Below, in pieces: positions 33,334 through 44,435 of a DNA stretch of 64,000 nucleotides. Under the pieces are notes generated by a model that worked only from the letters and a program-made list of their open reading frames with translations, was not told the origin of the DNA and ran no database searches. The stretch is from assembly GCA_019279435.1 (NCBI GenBank), contig JAAALK010000287.1, positions 14,508,162 to 14,572,161 on the forward strand, in the 5' to 3' direction. Position 1 is the first letter of the stretch. Every line of letters begins with the position of its first letter. This DNA is from Zizania palustris (taxonomy: Eukaryota > Streptophyta > Magnoliopsida > Poales > Poaceae). The position numbers were made by a program, and so were the translations under genes.

Positions 33334-34608
33334 CATGCTATCTTCGGCAACGATGTACAACCGAAATGGAATCCCGGCTTTCGGTGCTCTCACCATGGGC
33401 AGTGATGACAAGCACTCCTTGATTTTCTCAAAGGCGCTTTGCTGGCTTGACCCTCAAGTGAACTCGGTCTCGTTCTTTAGCCGGAGTATGGGGACAAAGG
33501 CATCAATCTTGCTAGACAAGTTAGATATAAAGCGACGTAAATAATTCATCTTGCCTAGCAACTTTTGCACATCTTTTTTGCATGTCGGCACCGTACCATT
33601 TCTAATTTTCTCAAGCCTCTTAGGATCAATCTCTATGCCTCTTTCATGAATCATGAAACCTAAGAACTTACCCGCCGACACGCCAAAAGCACATTTGAGT
33701 GGGTTCATTTTTAAACCATACTGTTGCATCCTATCAAAAGCAACTTTCAAATTGGCTAAATGGTTTCCCATAGCGTCTGATTTGACTACAACATCATCAA
33801 TGTAAACTTCTAACATAACTCCTAGCAAGTCATGAAAGATCAACTTCATAGCACGCTGATATGTGGTGCCAGCATTCTTCATACCAAAAGTCATAACGAC
33901 CTACTCGAATAAACCGACAAAACCTGGGCATCGAAAGGTTGTTTTGTAGACATCCTCTTCGACCATAAAGATTTGATTATAACCAGCATTGCCATCAAGA
34001 AAACTTAATACCTTGTGTCCTGAAGCATCGTTGATTAGCATGTCGGCTATCGGCATTGGATACTCGTCCTTCGGGGTGGCTTTGTTCAGATCCCTGAAAT
34101 CAATACATACTCGTATCTTGCCACTCCCTTTCTTCTCTACAGTCACAATGTTAGCGACCTATTCTACGTACATGCATGGCCTAATAAATTCAGCTTTGAG
34201 CAGTCGCTCTACTTCTTCTTTAACTCGGTCAAAGACAGCCGAGTTAAAGCGACGAGGAGGTTGTTTATAAGGCCTAAATCTAAACTTGATAGGTAGCCAA
34301 TGCTCTACGAGCTCACGGCTTAGTCCCGACATCTCGCTATACTCCCATGTGAAACAATCGACATACGACCGTAGCAACTTTATTACTTTGGCCTTTTCAT
34401 TAGGTTGTAAATGTTGGTTTACAAAAGTCAGCCTCGGGATGCTACCATCACCTATGTCAACTTCTTCTAAGGGATCGGCCGACGCAAAACCTTGTCCTAA
34501 TTTCTCTACTTCGCTAAAGTCCTCGATGGCCTCGGCAATACCGTCTTTAGTTGACCAATACTACTCTACACAAGACTTTAGCCAATCTAGATTACTCTTG
34601 CTAAACAT
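33334..34608 (-). pseudogene. A2 reverse transcriptase
   Basis: The RT starts at an ATG (34608) eight bases past the protease stop and in another frame. It reads NLDWLKS, SREL VEH, VCIDFRDLNKATPKDEYPMP, a finger region with FMVEEDVYKTTF, YIDDVVVKSDAM and the thumb. Stops at about 34157 and 33898 fall where the sister copy has Trp, each by one G-to-A change. The RNase H continues to the left of element B at 9751. Confidence 0.9.
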
Positions 34609-34613
34609 GACTA

Positions 34614-35630
34614 CTAATATAAAAACAGTCGTGCTACACCAGCCGACTTTACATACACTGGTACAAAACGTCCTTCGGACACGCTAACAAAATCATAATC
34701 CGAAAGATCTCTACCTGACAGACACTCTACTTTGTTGTGAACAACGTCAACTAACACATCGGCCAATGCCACTTGGGCCGAAGTGTCTGTGGGTATGACT
34801 TCTACTTCATCGTCGTCCCACTGAATTAGGCACTGGTGCAGAGTAGAAGGAATGAAGCAATTCGTGTGAATCCAGTCGTGCCCAAGTAGCACGCTGTAGT
34901 TACCTTGTACATCGACGATGAAGAATGTTGTTGGCAATGTCTTGTTGCCTACTGTCAACTCCATGGAGAGAACGTCTTTGGCCTCGGAACTCTCGTCGTT
35001 GAAGCCATTGAGCATCAAGTTGGTCTTCTTTAGATCATCCTCGTCCCTGCCAAGTTTCTTCAATAGCGAGTAAGGCATTAAGTTAATAGTGGCGCAACCG
35101 TCAATAAGCATCCAAGAAATCGGCTTTCCGTCAATGTGACCTCTAACGTAGAGAGGCTTCATATGGTGAGCCGAGTCCTCGGGCTTCTCAAAAATAGCAT
35201 TGCGCGGGCCAAGGTTCAACTGAGCGACCTTGGCCTCATCCTGTGGCAGGGCAAACTCGATGGGTAGCGTGATGACGTTGATGTCCATCGCCTGGGGTGC
35301 GGGCCCCTTGGAGACAGGCGAGTAGTCGTCGTCGAGCATGTCATCGTCGTCATCGCTTGGACTAGGAGTCGGGTTGGTTACCTCAACCGGCTTCATCCTC
35401 CATACCTGTCTCGTCGTTGGTTGTGGACGAATTTCTTCAAAAATAGCATCTCGCTCGTCCTCGGCCTTCTTCTCGCGCATCTCATGTGCCCGTAGTCGTT
35501 GTAGATGTCTCTTCTGTGATTTGGACATGCCTGGAGGTGCCCAAGATGGTTGTGTCTTGGTGCCAGGTGCCACTGCCTGGTTCCTATCAACTCTAGCCGA
35601 AGTGGTACTGTCCACCTCGGCCTCGTGCAC
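34614..35630 (-). pseudogene. A2 protease region
   Basis: This 338-aa open stretch holds the aspartic protease with YVRGHIDGKPISWMLIDGCA, where A3 has VDGGA; the Gly-to-Cys change next to the active site probably harms it. Further blocks are INLMPYSLLKKLG, ELTVGNKTLPTTFF and VLLGHDWIH. It ends with two TAG codons, closely followed by the ATG of the RT frame. A3 shows a similar stop-then-ATG junction. Confidence 0.88.
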
Positions 35631-38330
35631 TCTGTATTTGGAGGAGCCTTCGCTGTGGACCCCGGCAGTCGGATCGGCCTCGTTCGGCCGATCGGACCAG
35701 GCTCCGGTCTGTGCTTCGGCCGAAGCAGGGGACTTACCTCCGTCAAACTTTGGCGATGGGGCCTTCGGGATTGGGACTTCCTGAGACCCCAGTCTGACTG
35801 TGATAGCTTTGGACTCCCTGTCCTTTGCCCCTTTGCGCCCGTACCCTTCGACTTCGCTGAGCCGGCTTGGAGGTACTACGGACAGTCTATGGACGATTCC
35901 TCTCTCCTCTGCGTCTGTTTGCCCCTACCATTCATAATACTCCGAAGGAAAACAAGGCATAGCGTTAAGTTGCGAAGGGTACTTCGGTTGTGATACATAT
36001 GGAGCCCATGGAGTCCCCGCCCAATTGTACGGTGGAGGCATCGGTGACTCTAGTGGCCTCGCCCACTGTGAGTCGAACTCGTTACCCGGAGGGGGGTTCG
36101 GCAGAGTCAACGGTGTCTCGGACCATATCAGTGAGTGGTCCTGCCAGGATGGAGGTACATTCGACCAGTGCGGGCCGAAGCCTTCTGTTGAAGGGTTCAT
36201 CCAGAGTGGTGCGGGGTTTGGCCATTGGGGGCCGAACTCGCTCCGCATGGGATTCGGCCACTGGGGTCCGAAGTTACTGTACGGGGGGTTCAGCCACTGA
36301 GGTCCGAAGCCACTGTACAGAGCGTTAGGCCATTGCGGCCCGAAGTTACTGTGCGGAGGGTTTGGCCATTGCGGTACGAAGCCATCATGAGGAGGGCTCG
36401 GCCATTGCGGTCCGAAGCCACCCTCCGAACGCCTTGGACCCTTCGGCTGACTAAGTTTTTTAGCGCGGGGGCCTGCTTCCTTGGCTTTTCTTTGATGCTT
36501 GTTTAACAGCATCTTGTATGTTACCTTTGGCTTCTTGCGAGCCTTAGCCGAAGGAATGCTAATGTTTTGTTTCCACACTCCCACCTCTGGGTTCTTAGGT
36601 ATGAGTGTGTATGTGCGTGGTTCTCCAACAATTACCGCCTTCCCTTTAATCAACTCGGCCTGTTATGGCTAAATCAACACCTTCTTCTCGCCGAGGTCGA
36701 CAGCGTTGACGGGGAAGGGATATTTGTCCAGCTTCATCTTTGGATTGTGATATATTTTCAATCGTACTTCTTCTATGGTCGATTGAACCCGCCGTTGAAA
36801 AACATTGCAGTCGTTAGTATTATATGAATGCGAGTCATGCCACTTATAGTATGGATGTTTCTTCAACTCATCGACAGATGGAATGACTTGGCCTTTAGGC
36901 AACCTGAGAAGCTGGTTCTTCAAGAGAAAATCAAATATTTTATCACACTTAGTTATGTCAAATGAGTTCTTGACCTCACTAGGCTGATTCTTCGTGGGAG
37001 ACGGTCGTAACTCGGAGCACGTGATAGGTTTACTCTTAGCGTTCCAAACCCATTCGGTCGCGTACATGTCGGCCGAATCCTCCTCTTCTGACTCCTCCTC
37101 ATCGGAGTGTTCCATGACATGGATTTCAGCCCTAGGCTTGTTAAACGTCTTAATAAACTTTTTATCTTTGGCTCGGCCTTCCTAGACCAGAGCCCGCTGC
37201 AAGACTTGGCTAACCTCTAAGAAGTTATGGTTGTCTAGTCTCTCTTTAATCTCGGAACGTAACCCATTAAAATCTAGCTCCGCCAAATCCCTTTCTGAAA
37301 TATTAAGGCTGAAACATTGGTTTCTAGTATCCCTAAAACGCTTGATGTACTCAGAGACGTTCTCGTTAGATTTCTACCTAACCGATGTCAAGTGTGAAAG
37401 CCTAAGTTTTGTCTCACCTGTGTAAATGTAGTCATGGAATTTTTGTTCCAATTCATCCCACGTCTGAACGGAGCTCAGCAGAAGAGCCGAAAACCAAGTG
37501 AAAGCGGTGCCGGATAGCGAGAGAGAAAATAGTCTAATTTTTAGAGCATCTGACCCGCTAGCTTCTCCACACTGTGCTAAAAATTGACTAACATGCTCTA
37601 GTGTGGTTTTGCTACCCTCGTCGTCGAACTTAGTGAACTCGGGGATTCTATAGCCGCGGGGGTAGGGTATTGTATCGAAATGATCAGGATATGGCTTCCG
37701 ATAAACCCTAGCCCGACCCCTAGGCACGAAGCCGGCGCATTCCCTAAATAGTGCGTGGATTCGCTCCTCTAGGTCATCTTGGTCTACTGCCTGCGCACGT
37801 CTCTCATGCGGGGGTGCGACACGTGGCAGGATATCGGCGTGTCGGCCATGGGCCTCTTCCCTACGCGCTAGCTGTACGACGTGCTCGAGCCCAGGTGCAT
37901 GTGCATGTGGTGCGAGCAACGCGGGTAGGGTTGGTACCAGCGCAGGTGGTGGTGGTGTGTGGTACGTGGTGCTGGCTTGGCCATAAGCATAATTACTAGT
38001 CTCGGCCATGGGTGTTGAGGCCAGAGACGTGACGGTCTTGCCAGTGCTACCGTCAGTCCTATTATACACATGATTTACCGGAGGTATACTAGCAATAGGG
38101 TCTGATGGTACGGCCTCAGTAAAGCCAAACCTCTTAAGTGTCGCCTCTACTTGGGAGCTAACTGCTGAATCTAAACGGTTGGCTAGCAAAGCGCTAACGG
38201 CCTGATCTACCGATGCGGCTATTTTTTGCTCAATCTCTAAAGAATATAAACGAGGCGATACGGATGTTACCTGGATCCGAGCAAGGTCGGGGGCGATGAT
38301 GTTACCTGGAGCTTTCGGAAATGCCTACGA
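35631..38330 (-). pseudogene. A2 gag and Gag-protease linker
   Basis: One frame runs from about 38330 to the protease and is interrupted only by stops: TAG at 37371 and about 37182, TAG and TAA at 36666 and 36660, TAG near 35922. Most of these fit Gln codons changed by C to T. The Gag core has YPRGYRIPEFTKFDDE, SLSLSGTAFTWFSAL and LEQKFHDYIYTGET, typical of the plant retrotransposon Gag family. The middle has HPYYKWHDSHSYNTNDC. The linker carries PQWPNP repeats (36220-36435). No clear start ATG is visible, so the right end is approximate. Confidence 0.85.
36220..36435 (-). repeat. 36-bp in-frame repeat in A2 gag linker (PQWPNP)
   Basis: Unit starts at 36220, 36256, 36292, 36328, 36364 and 36400 are exactly 36 bp apart. 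Each encodes a 12-residue unit of the type FGPQWPNPPHSN. More degenerate PxW units continue to about 35990. Confidence 0.9.
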
Positions 38331-38345
38331 AAGTTAAAAAAGCCG

Positions 38346-38749
38346 ACGGAAAGTTATTATTTTATTGTAGTGAAAGGGATTCTCATTAATGACACCATCT
38401 ATTGGTGCAACAAAATAGGTTGCACCATAACATATATGTATGAATGGTATGAGAACAGAAAGTATCACCCTTAAGAGTTGTTTTCAACAGTAATGAATGG
38501 TGTAAATACTAACACGATGGATTGTAAAGGTTCGGGCCTTAGTTTGGATAATAGCCCTCTATTTGGATAATAATGCATCTTACAGAGAATGTCATTCTCT
38601 TTGTGTATCCCCTTATATCGCCACACAGATGTCAATATTTATAGATAAGAGCACGAATGAGAGAGTACAGAAGTATCTCTCTTATATAACCGACCATATT
38701 AGAACTATTCTAAAAGTTACATATGAGTTACAGAGTAATGTATTGTACT
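38346..38749. other. Unassigned stretch between A2 and the CACTA-like element
   Basis: No gene is seen. An 8-bp inverted repeat GGTGCAAC...GTTGCACC lies at 38404-38426. The expected 5' LTR of A2 (ending, on this strand, with TGTTGATAAG) is absent. TATA-like strings occur on the minus strand near 38640-38690, so this could be a scrap of another LTR. Confidence 0.3.
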
Positions 38750-39459
38750 CACTACGGGATAAATGTTGTTTGCCGAGTGCCAAAAGCACTCGGCGAAGCC
38801 TTGTTTGCACTCGGCAAAGGCTTCGCCGAGTGTTGCACTCGGCGAACGACACACGGTAAAAACACTATCGGCGATCAACTGTTTGCCGAGTGTTTTTTAT
38901 CGGGCCCTCGGCGAACACTTTACCGAGTGCCGAATTTGACACTCGTCAAACAAAATATTATAACGGAGCATTGACGGAAGGTTTACTGAGTGCCCAAAAT
39001 TTGGCACTCAGCAAACAAGAAAACAGTAAATAAAAAAATAAAAATGTGCAGAACGGTATGTCCCAAACGCACATTTTGTTGAACACCAGGCGGGCGCGGC
39101 GCAACGCGCGGGGCACGCGGCATGGCGCAGGCCGCGGCACACGGGCCACGGCGCGCGGGGCGCGGGGCAAGCGGGGGCGGTTGTCATGGGAGCTCGGCGT
39201 CGCTGTGGCGCGGCAGCACGCCGGCCGGGGCGGCGCGGCGGCGCGGTGGCCGGGGCGGCGCGGTGGCCGGGGCGGCGACGGGGCGAGCGAGGCGGTGACC
39301 GGCGGCGATGGGGCATGGCGCGTGGGGAGCAGGGCACTGGCGCGCACGGCGACGGGGCTCGGCGCTGCGGGGGATCGGCGGCGCGGCGGCCGGGGCGGTG
39401 ACCGACGGCGACGGGACTGGGACCGACGGCGACGGGGCGGCCACCAGCGGCGAGAGAGG

Positions 39460-41225
39460 TGAGGAGCCATGCTGAAGAGCGTGGGCCTCATGTCTCCAGA
39501 TGTGATGAGTCATTGTCAACGGAAGTCAAAGAGGACTGGAAAGAGATAGAAGACCTGCTGCGTCTGGGCCGCATGTGACTCAGGTACACGGGCAGCGAGC
39601 GACTGTCGGGCAGAGGGGCAGTGAAGTCGGGCTGGCCCAATCCGAGTTCATGGGCTAGGAGTAGCAGAGGATCCACTGGGTTGTTGACCAGGATTGACTC
39701 AGGTACACGGGCGGCGAGTGATTGCAGGGTTGAGAGAGCTGCGGAATCAGGTCGGCCCAATCCGGGCACCTGGTGCAAAGTCGGTGGACGCTTTGTCAGT
39801 TTCGGCGCAAAACTGACGACCGCTGATCTTGTATCGGACTGTTCAGAAGTGAAGCACTGTCATCGTGAGTGCTTTTGTTCTTCACGGTTCTGTGAGATTT
39901 TTATTCTCTCTGTTCATGTCATTCGGTGTGCAGTGATTTGTAGCTTTACTGCATCGTTTTTGCGTGCGAATGTTTTAATTTCTGGGCATATACTTCTCTT
40001 TAATTGCTTCTGTGCTGAGGTCTGAGAGTACTAGTTCTTCCTGTTTGTTCCTATTGCAGCAAGTAGTACAAATTTCCTGTAGCTACAGTATGCTAGTTTT
40101 CTAGCCTTGCTTTTTCGTGACATGGCTTTTTGATCGAAAAGATAGGGTCTAGAATGTCTCTGGTTGTTTCTGGCGAAGCCCCATACTTTGTTCGAAGTCC
40201 TTCTGTTTTGTGAAGCAGGTTTCGAACTTGTTTAGCTTCTCAATTGAGGTTTGCTGCAAGGCTTCTCATTGTCTTTTAACTACTATTTTCTGTTGTGCTT
40301 CGAAGTTCGCGAAGTAGTACTCCGATTCGAGCACTTCGTTCAGTAAACTTCACAGTTGATACTTCGGCGGTTTTACGAAGCATACTTCGACAAGTTTCAA
40401 AGTTAGCTTCGAAGCGTGTCTCTCTGGTTGACTTCGCTCGGAGTGTGTTGCTGAGAGGTTTCTGCTGTTTTCATTTCTGTTGTTGAGGGTCTCAGTTTGT
40501 GCTTTCGGAGGCTGTGATTCGAAGTCTGTTTCTAGGCTTCGCCGTCTTGTGTGAGAGCTTCAGAGGGCTCCGATTCGGAGTTGGTCTTTAGTTAGAAGGT
40601 CACTACTCAGGTAGTCATACCTCGAGCAATTTAACTTCGAAGGTTGTGTCACAGGCTTCGATTGTTCTCTGCTTTGCTTCGAAGTTGATTTTATTCTTGT
40701 GTTAAGCTTCGTAGCTTCGAAGTGTGCTTTTTGGAGTAGGCTTCGATAGTTTCATACTTCGCTCCGAAGCATGCTTCGCATTCTGCTACACTCGAACTAG
40801 CCTAGACTCCACAAACCTTCGACACTGCAAAACAGGCTTCGACACTGCAGAGCAGGCTTTGACACTATAGGCTTCGACGTTGCAGGCTTCGTCGAGCACC
40901 GAACAGGAGACAACTTTTAAACAGTAACTCTTCATCACTAATTACGTGTCTTCAGTTTAATTGCTGTGATGATTAGTTTCTGAGAACCTTGATTTGCCTT
41001 GTTTTGAGTGCTTTGTTATACTGCCTATTAGCACTGTTGGTGTTTCTTGTCTAGGACACCTGTCATTTGTAGGCTAGATTATTTTAGGTTTTGGCGATCT
41101 GTATACGTTTTTGCTGCTGAGTCTCTTGAGGTGTGTTGGGTGTTGGGATCGGGCCATTGATTCAAAAGAACAATTTTTAGGCGCCCATTCACCCCCCCCC
41201 TCTGGTCGCTACTTTTGGTCCTACA
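39460..41225 (+). repeat. 5' LTR of copia element, promoter deleted
   Basis: It is 1766 bp against 2127 bp for the 3' LTR. Alignment by eye shows a 338-bp gap: bases equivalent to 48999-49336 are missing at 39858/39859. The junction shares only AG, so the loss looks like an end-joining event. The missing part contains TATAAATA. The rest carries a dense cluster of CTTCGAAG near-palindromes (about 40290-40900). Confidence 0.9.
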
Positions 41226-41227
41226 AG

Positions 41228-41239
41228 TGGTATCAGAGC
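41228..41239 (+). other. Primer-binding site of copia element
   Basis: TGGTATCAGAGC two bases past the LTR matches the complement of the 3' end of plant initiator tRNA-Met, the usual primer of plant copia elements. Confidence 0.92.
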
Positions 41240-41289
41240 CTGGTTAGGGTTTTTCCATACCTTAACCGGTTCTAACCCTAGTAGTGATC

Positions 41290-43707
41290 ATGACATCTCC
41301 TAGAAAGGTCCCGTCCCTGGAAGCTTATGGCTATAACTATTGGAAGACTCGCATGTGAGCCTATCTCATGAGCCAAAGCTCGGACATCTGGGACATTTGC
41401 GTTCACGCTACGTTCGTCATATTGCTAGTTGCTGAGCGTGGTACTCCTGGTATCATCGCCCAGCATCTGAACAATAGCAAAGTTGTGAACATCTTGTTTT
41501 CTGGTTTAGGTCCCACTGAGTTTGAGCGTGGGAGCCATCTCTCCACTGCGAGAGAGATCTGGGCTACCCTTCAGGCACACCATGAAGGGACAGCCCAGGT
41601 CAAGGCTCGGCTTTATCAGACCTACCGGCGTGAATATGAGAACTTCACACAAAAGCTGGGTGAATCTGTTGAAGCGTTGTTTGGTCGTTTTCAATCGATC
41701 ATAAACAAGCTTCGGGACAACAAGGCTGAGGGTGTTCAGTTAGTCTCAGATCATGAGCAGGCGCTCAAGGTTCTCCATACCTTGGACCCTAAGATCTGGG
41801 AGATCAAGGTATCCTCTATCATTGAGAGCACATCTTATGATACCTTGACCATTTCTGAGTTGTTTAGCAAGCTGAAGGCCACCGAGGTTGATACCCAGTT
41901 GAGATCAAATCTCACTGGCTCTGGATCAAAGTCTTTGGCCCTTGCTACACCTTCTGTTGATCCCTCTTCTATGAGTTGTGCTGGGTTCTCTTTGATGTCT
42001 ATCACGGAGGACCATCTTGAGTCGTTAGGAGATGATGATTTGTGTCTTTTTAACAACTGGGTGCGTCGTGTTTATGACAAGAGAATGTTCAAGAGACACG
42101 GCACAAAATCCGGGTGCTTTGAGTGTGGTGACCCAGGACACTTCATCGCCGACTGCCCCAAGCGCAATGCCCACAAGAAGGGCACCAGTGGTGGCTTACA
42201 CAACTCCGGCAAGCACGACAACTCCTCCTTCAACAAGGGCAAGCCAAAGACCAGATTCTTTAGAAAGGCCCTGAAGGACTACCGGCGAGATAACAAGAAG
42301 AGCGACAAGGCCTTCTTCACCGAGATGGAGATGAGTTACTCCAAGCGGTCCACGTCTTCTTCCTCTTCATCGAGCTCAAGCGATGAGGAGATCGTCATCA
42401 GGAAAGGGAAGGATAAGGACGATCCGGCGGGCCTTTGCTTCATGGCCTTCGGGGACAGACCGAAGAGCCGCTCACATCAGCACCGAAGATCCCGCAAGAG
42501 CTTCTGCTCAATGGCTCCTGGGGATAAGGAAGAGAAGGGCTCCTCCGATGACTCCGACGACGATGACAAAGAAAAGGAATCATCTTATGAACGTGAAATC
42601 GTTGATTTACTTGAAAGCAATCGTCAGGAGTTAAAATATCGGGAAAAATTGCTTAGGGGGGCTAAGAAGAGGATAGATGAATTAGAAAGTGAGCTTGTCG
42701 TGGCCAACGACAGAATCGAGAGTCTATCTTCTTCTCCTTGCTTGGGTGATAGCAGTGAGTGCCCAAAGTGTGAGGTGCTTCTGTGTGACCTGTTGACTCT
42801 GAAGTCCAGGTACACAGAAAGGGTTGATGAGAGGGACGCTTTGGCCACTGAGCTTGAAAGCGCTCAGTTGGAGCTAAAAGATGCTCAAACCACTGTCGTC
42901 ATGCCCGGTGCTGATTGCCCATCTCATCTAGCTAGTTTAGCTGAGATGAAAGCCAAGGGCGATGAGCATTTGGGTGAGTTGGAGAGAGTGAGAGCTGAGC
43001 TGGCTCAGACTAGACTAAAGCTTGAGACACTGTCAGTTCCACCCACTGTCTGTGAGAACTGCTTGTCTCTTAGACTGGAGTTGATTAAGCTGAAAGCCGA
43101 GAAGTTTGTCCAGATAGATAGCGAGTGTGAGACCTGCTTGTCTCAGGTGAAGGTACTATCTTCCTCGAGAGAGGAGCTAGTTGATTCTCAGAATGAAAAT
43201 TTTTATCTCTGTTCTATCCTGAGTTGGATCAGTGCCCGAGAGCCACAGCTCGGCATGATGATCCAGCAGTTTAAGAGGCAGGATGGGTTTGGGGTAGGTT
43301 ATACCTACACCAAGGCTGACTTTGAGAGTGCTATTAGCCGGGCAGTGGAGTGGAGTAAAATGACTCCTGAGCAGAGATACCCCAAGACCCACTCCACTGA
43401 GTCTTTCCAGGCTAGTCAGCCCAAGGATGGTGTATTCCAAGAACAGCCCAAAGCTCCACCCAAGAAGCCCATCTGGGTTCTAAAGCCCAAACACCTCCAC
43501 ATTTCTCTTGACTCTCTTCCTGGACCCTCTCAACCCAAGAAGACTACACCAAACACCACTAAGCCCAAGAACCCCAAGCCCCAACCACATCCCAAGAAGC
43601 CCACCTATCATTGTGAGTATTGTCAGAGAGACGGGCATCTTGCGGAGTTTTGCTTCAGGAGGAAGCGGGTTGAGAGAGCAGAGAGAGCTCATGGTGGTCA
43701 GGAGTAG
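41290..43707 (+). pseudogene. copia gag
   Basis: The ATG at 41290 starts MTSPRKVPSLEAYGYNYWK. An in-frame TGA at 41356 falls where related proteins have Arg. The frame is then open to TAG at 43705. Features in order are the Gag core, a CCHC zinc knuckle CFECGDPGHFIADC (about 42115), an acidic/Ser stretch, a coiled-coil region (about 42590-43190) and a second knuckle-like CEYCQRDGHLAEFC (about 43612). A Gly/Arg-rich tail in the same frame follows to 43971 between two TAG codons. The long Gag with coiled coil is usual for Sireviruses. Confidence 0.9.
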
Positions 43708-44039
43708 TTCTACCAGCAGGGTGGTAGACTGAGAGTTCCTCGACACGGGGAGAGGATGGAGGCCAGGCCGCGTCATGTAGGTGGTGGTAGAGGAGACGGC
43801 TTTCATGCCCGTGCTCCAGATGGTGGTGTTCATTCCGGCAGAGCTCCAGGCCGTTTTGGCTACGGTTCTGGACCTCGTGGCCGAGGCTTTAGGCAGAACC
43901 GAGGACCGCGCTTTGAGCCGCGTTTTGGTCCAAACTCTTTTGATGGTTTTTGCTTTCCATCTTTTGAGTAGATGGCTCGACACTGGTTTAGTTCTTTTGC
44001 TAAATCTGGTGCTAGACCATTTGCTCCCCCTTACAACCA

Positions 44040-44435
44040 TTGATTGTGCAGGATCGAGGACTGGAGGACGTTTGGATCATGGACTCGGGATGCTCTCGCC
44101 ACATGACGGGACATCGTAGATGGTTCTCTAGTCTCACTTCCCCAAGCTCCAAAGAGTACATTACTTTCGGGAACAGTGGTCAAGGGAAGGTAATCGGTAT
44201 TGGCTCAATTCGCATCTCAGATTATTTCTCTTTGAAGAATGTTGCTTTGGTTGGAAATTTGAACCTTAATTTGATTTCTATTTCGCAACTTCTTGAGGAT
44301 GGTTTGGAGGTCCGCTTTAAGAAGGGCAGTTCTTCTGCGCTTGATTCTAGAGGGTCTTTGATTTGCCAGATCTTACCGTTCGGTAAGGTTTTTCGGATTG
44401 ACTTCTCTAGTTTTTTGGCCCTTCTCGCTGTTTGA
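44040..44435 (+). pseudogene. copia protease
   Basis: It has the aspartic protease site WIMDSGCSRHMTG, followed by ITFGNSGQGKVIGIG and LISISQLLEDG. It sits in a different frame from both gag and the integrase ORF. The shift to the integrase frame lies near 44420. Confidence 0.9.

Larger units (their letters stand above)
3374..38345 (-). mobile_element. Ty3/gypsy element A2, Tat-type, broken by two insertions
   Basis: The element reads on the minus strand: gag (38330-35925), protease, reverse transcriptase, RNase H pair, integrase and 3' LTR (3374-3922). It is split by a solo LTR at 5761-9086 and by element B at 9752-33333. In both cases the coding sequence resumes exactly after the 5-bp target duplication. 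The 3' LTR starts with TGTTGATAAG directly after CCAGC in the A1 RT. No matching 5' LTR and no CCAGC plus A1 continuation was found near 38345, so the right end of A2 is missing and the boundary given there is approximate. Confidence 0.8.

Noticed and set aside
38375..38395. TGGTGTCATTAATGAGAATC (minus strand) as primer-binding site of A2
   Set aside because: The adjoining sequence does not match the A2 3' LTR end, so it cannot be placed next to a 5' LTR of this element.
39046..39519. Overlapping Arg/Gly/Pro-rich ORFs in the GC-rich block
   Set aside because: Extreme GC content removes stop codons in every frame; the products are low-complexity and overlap on both strands.
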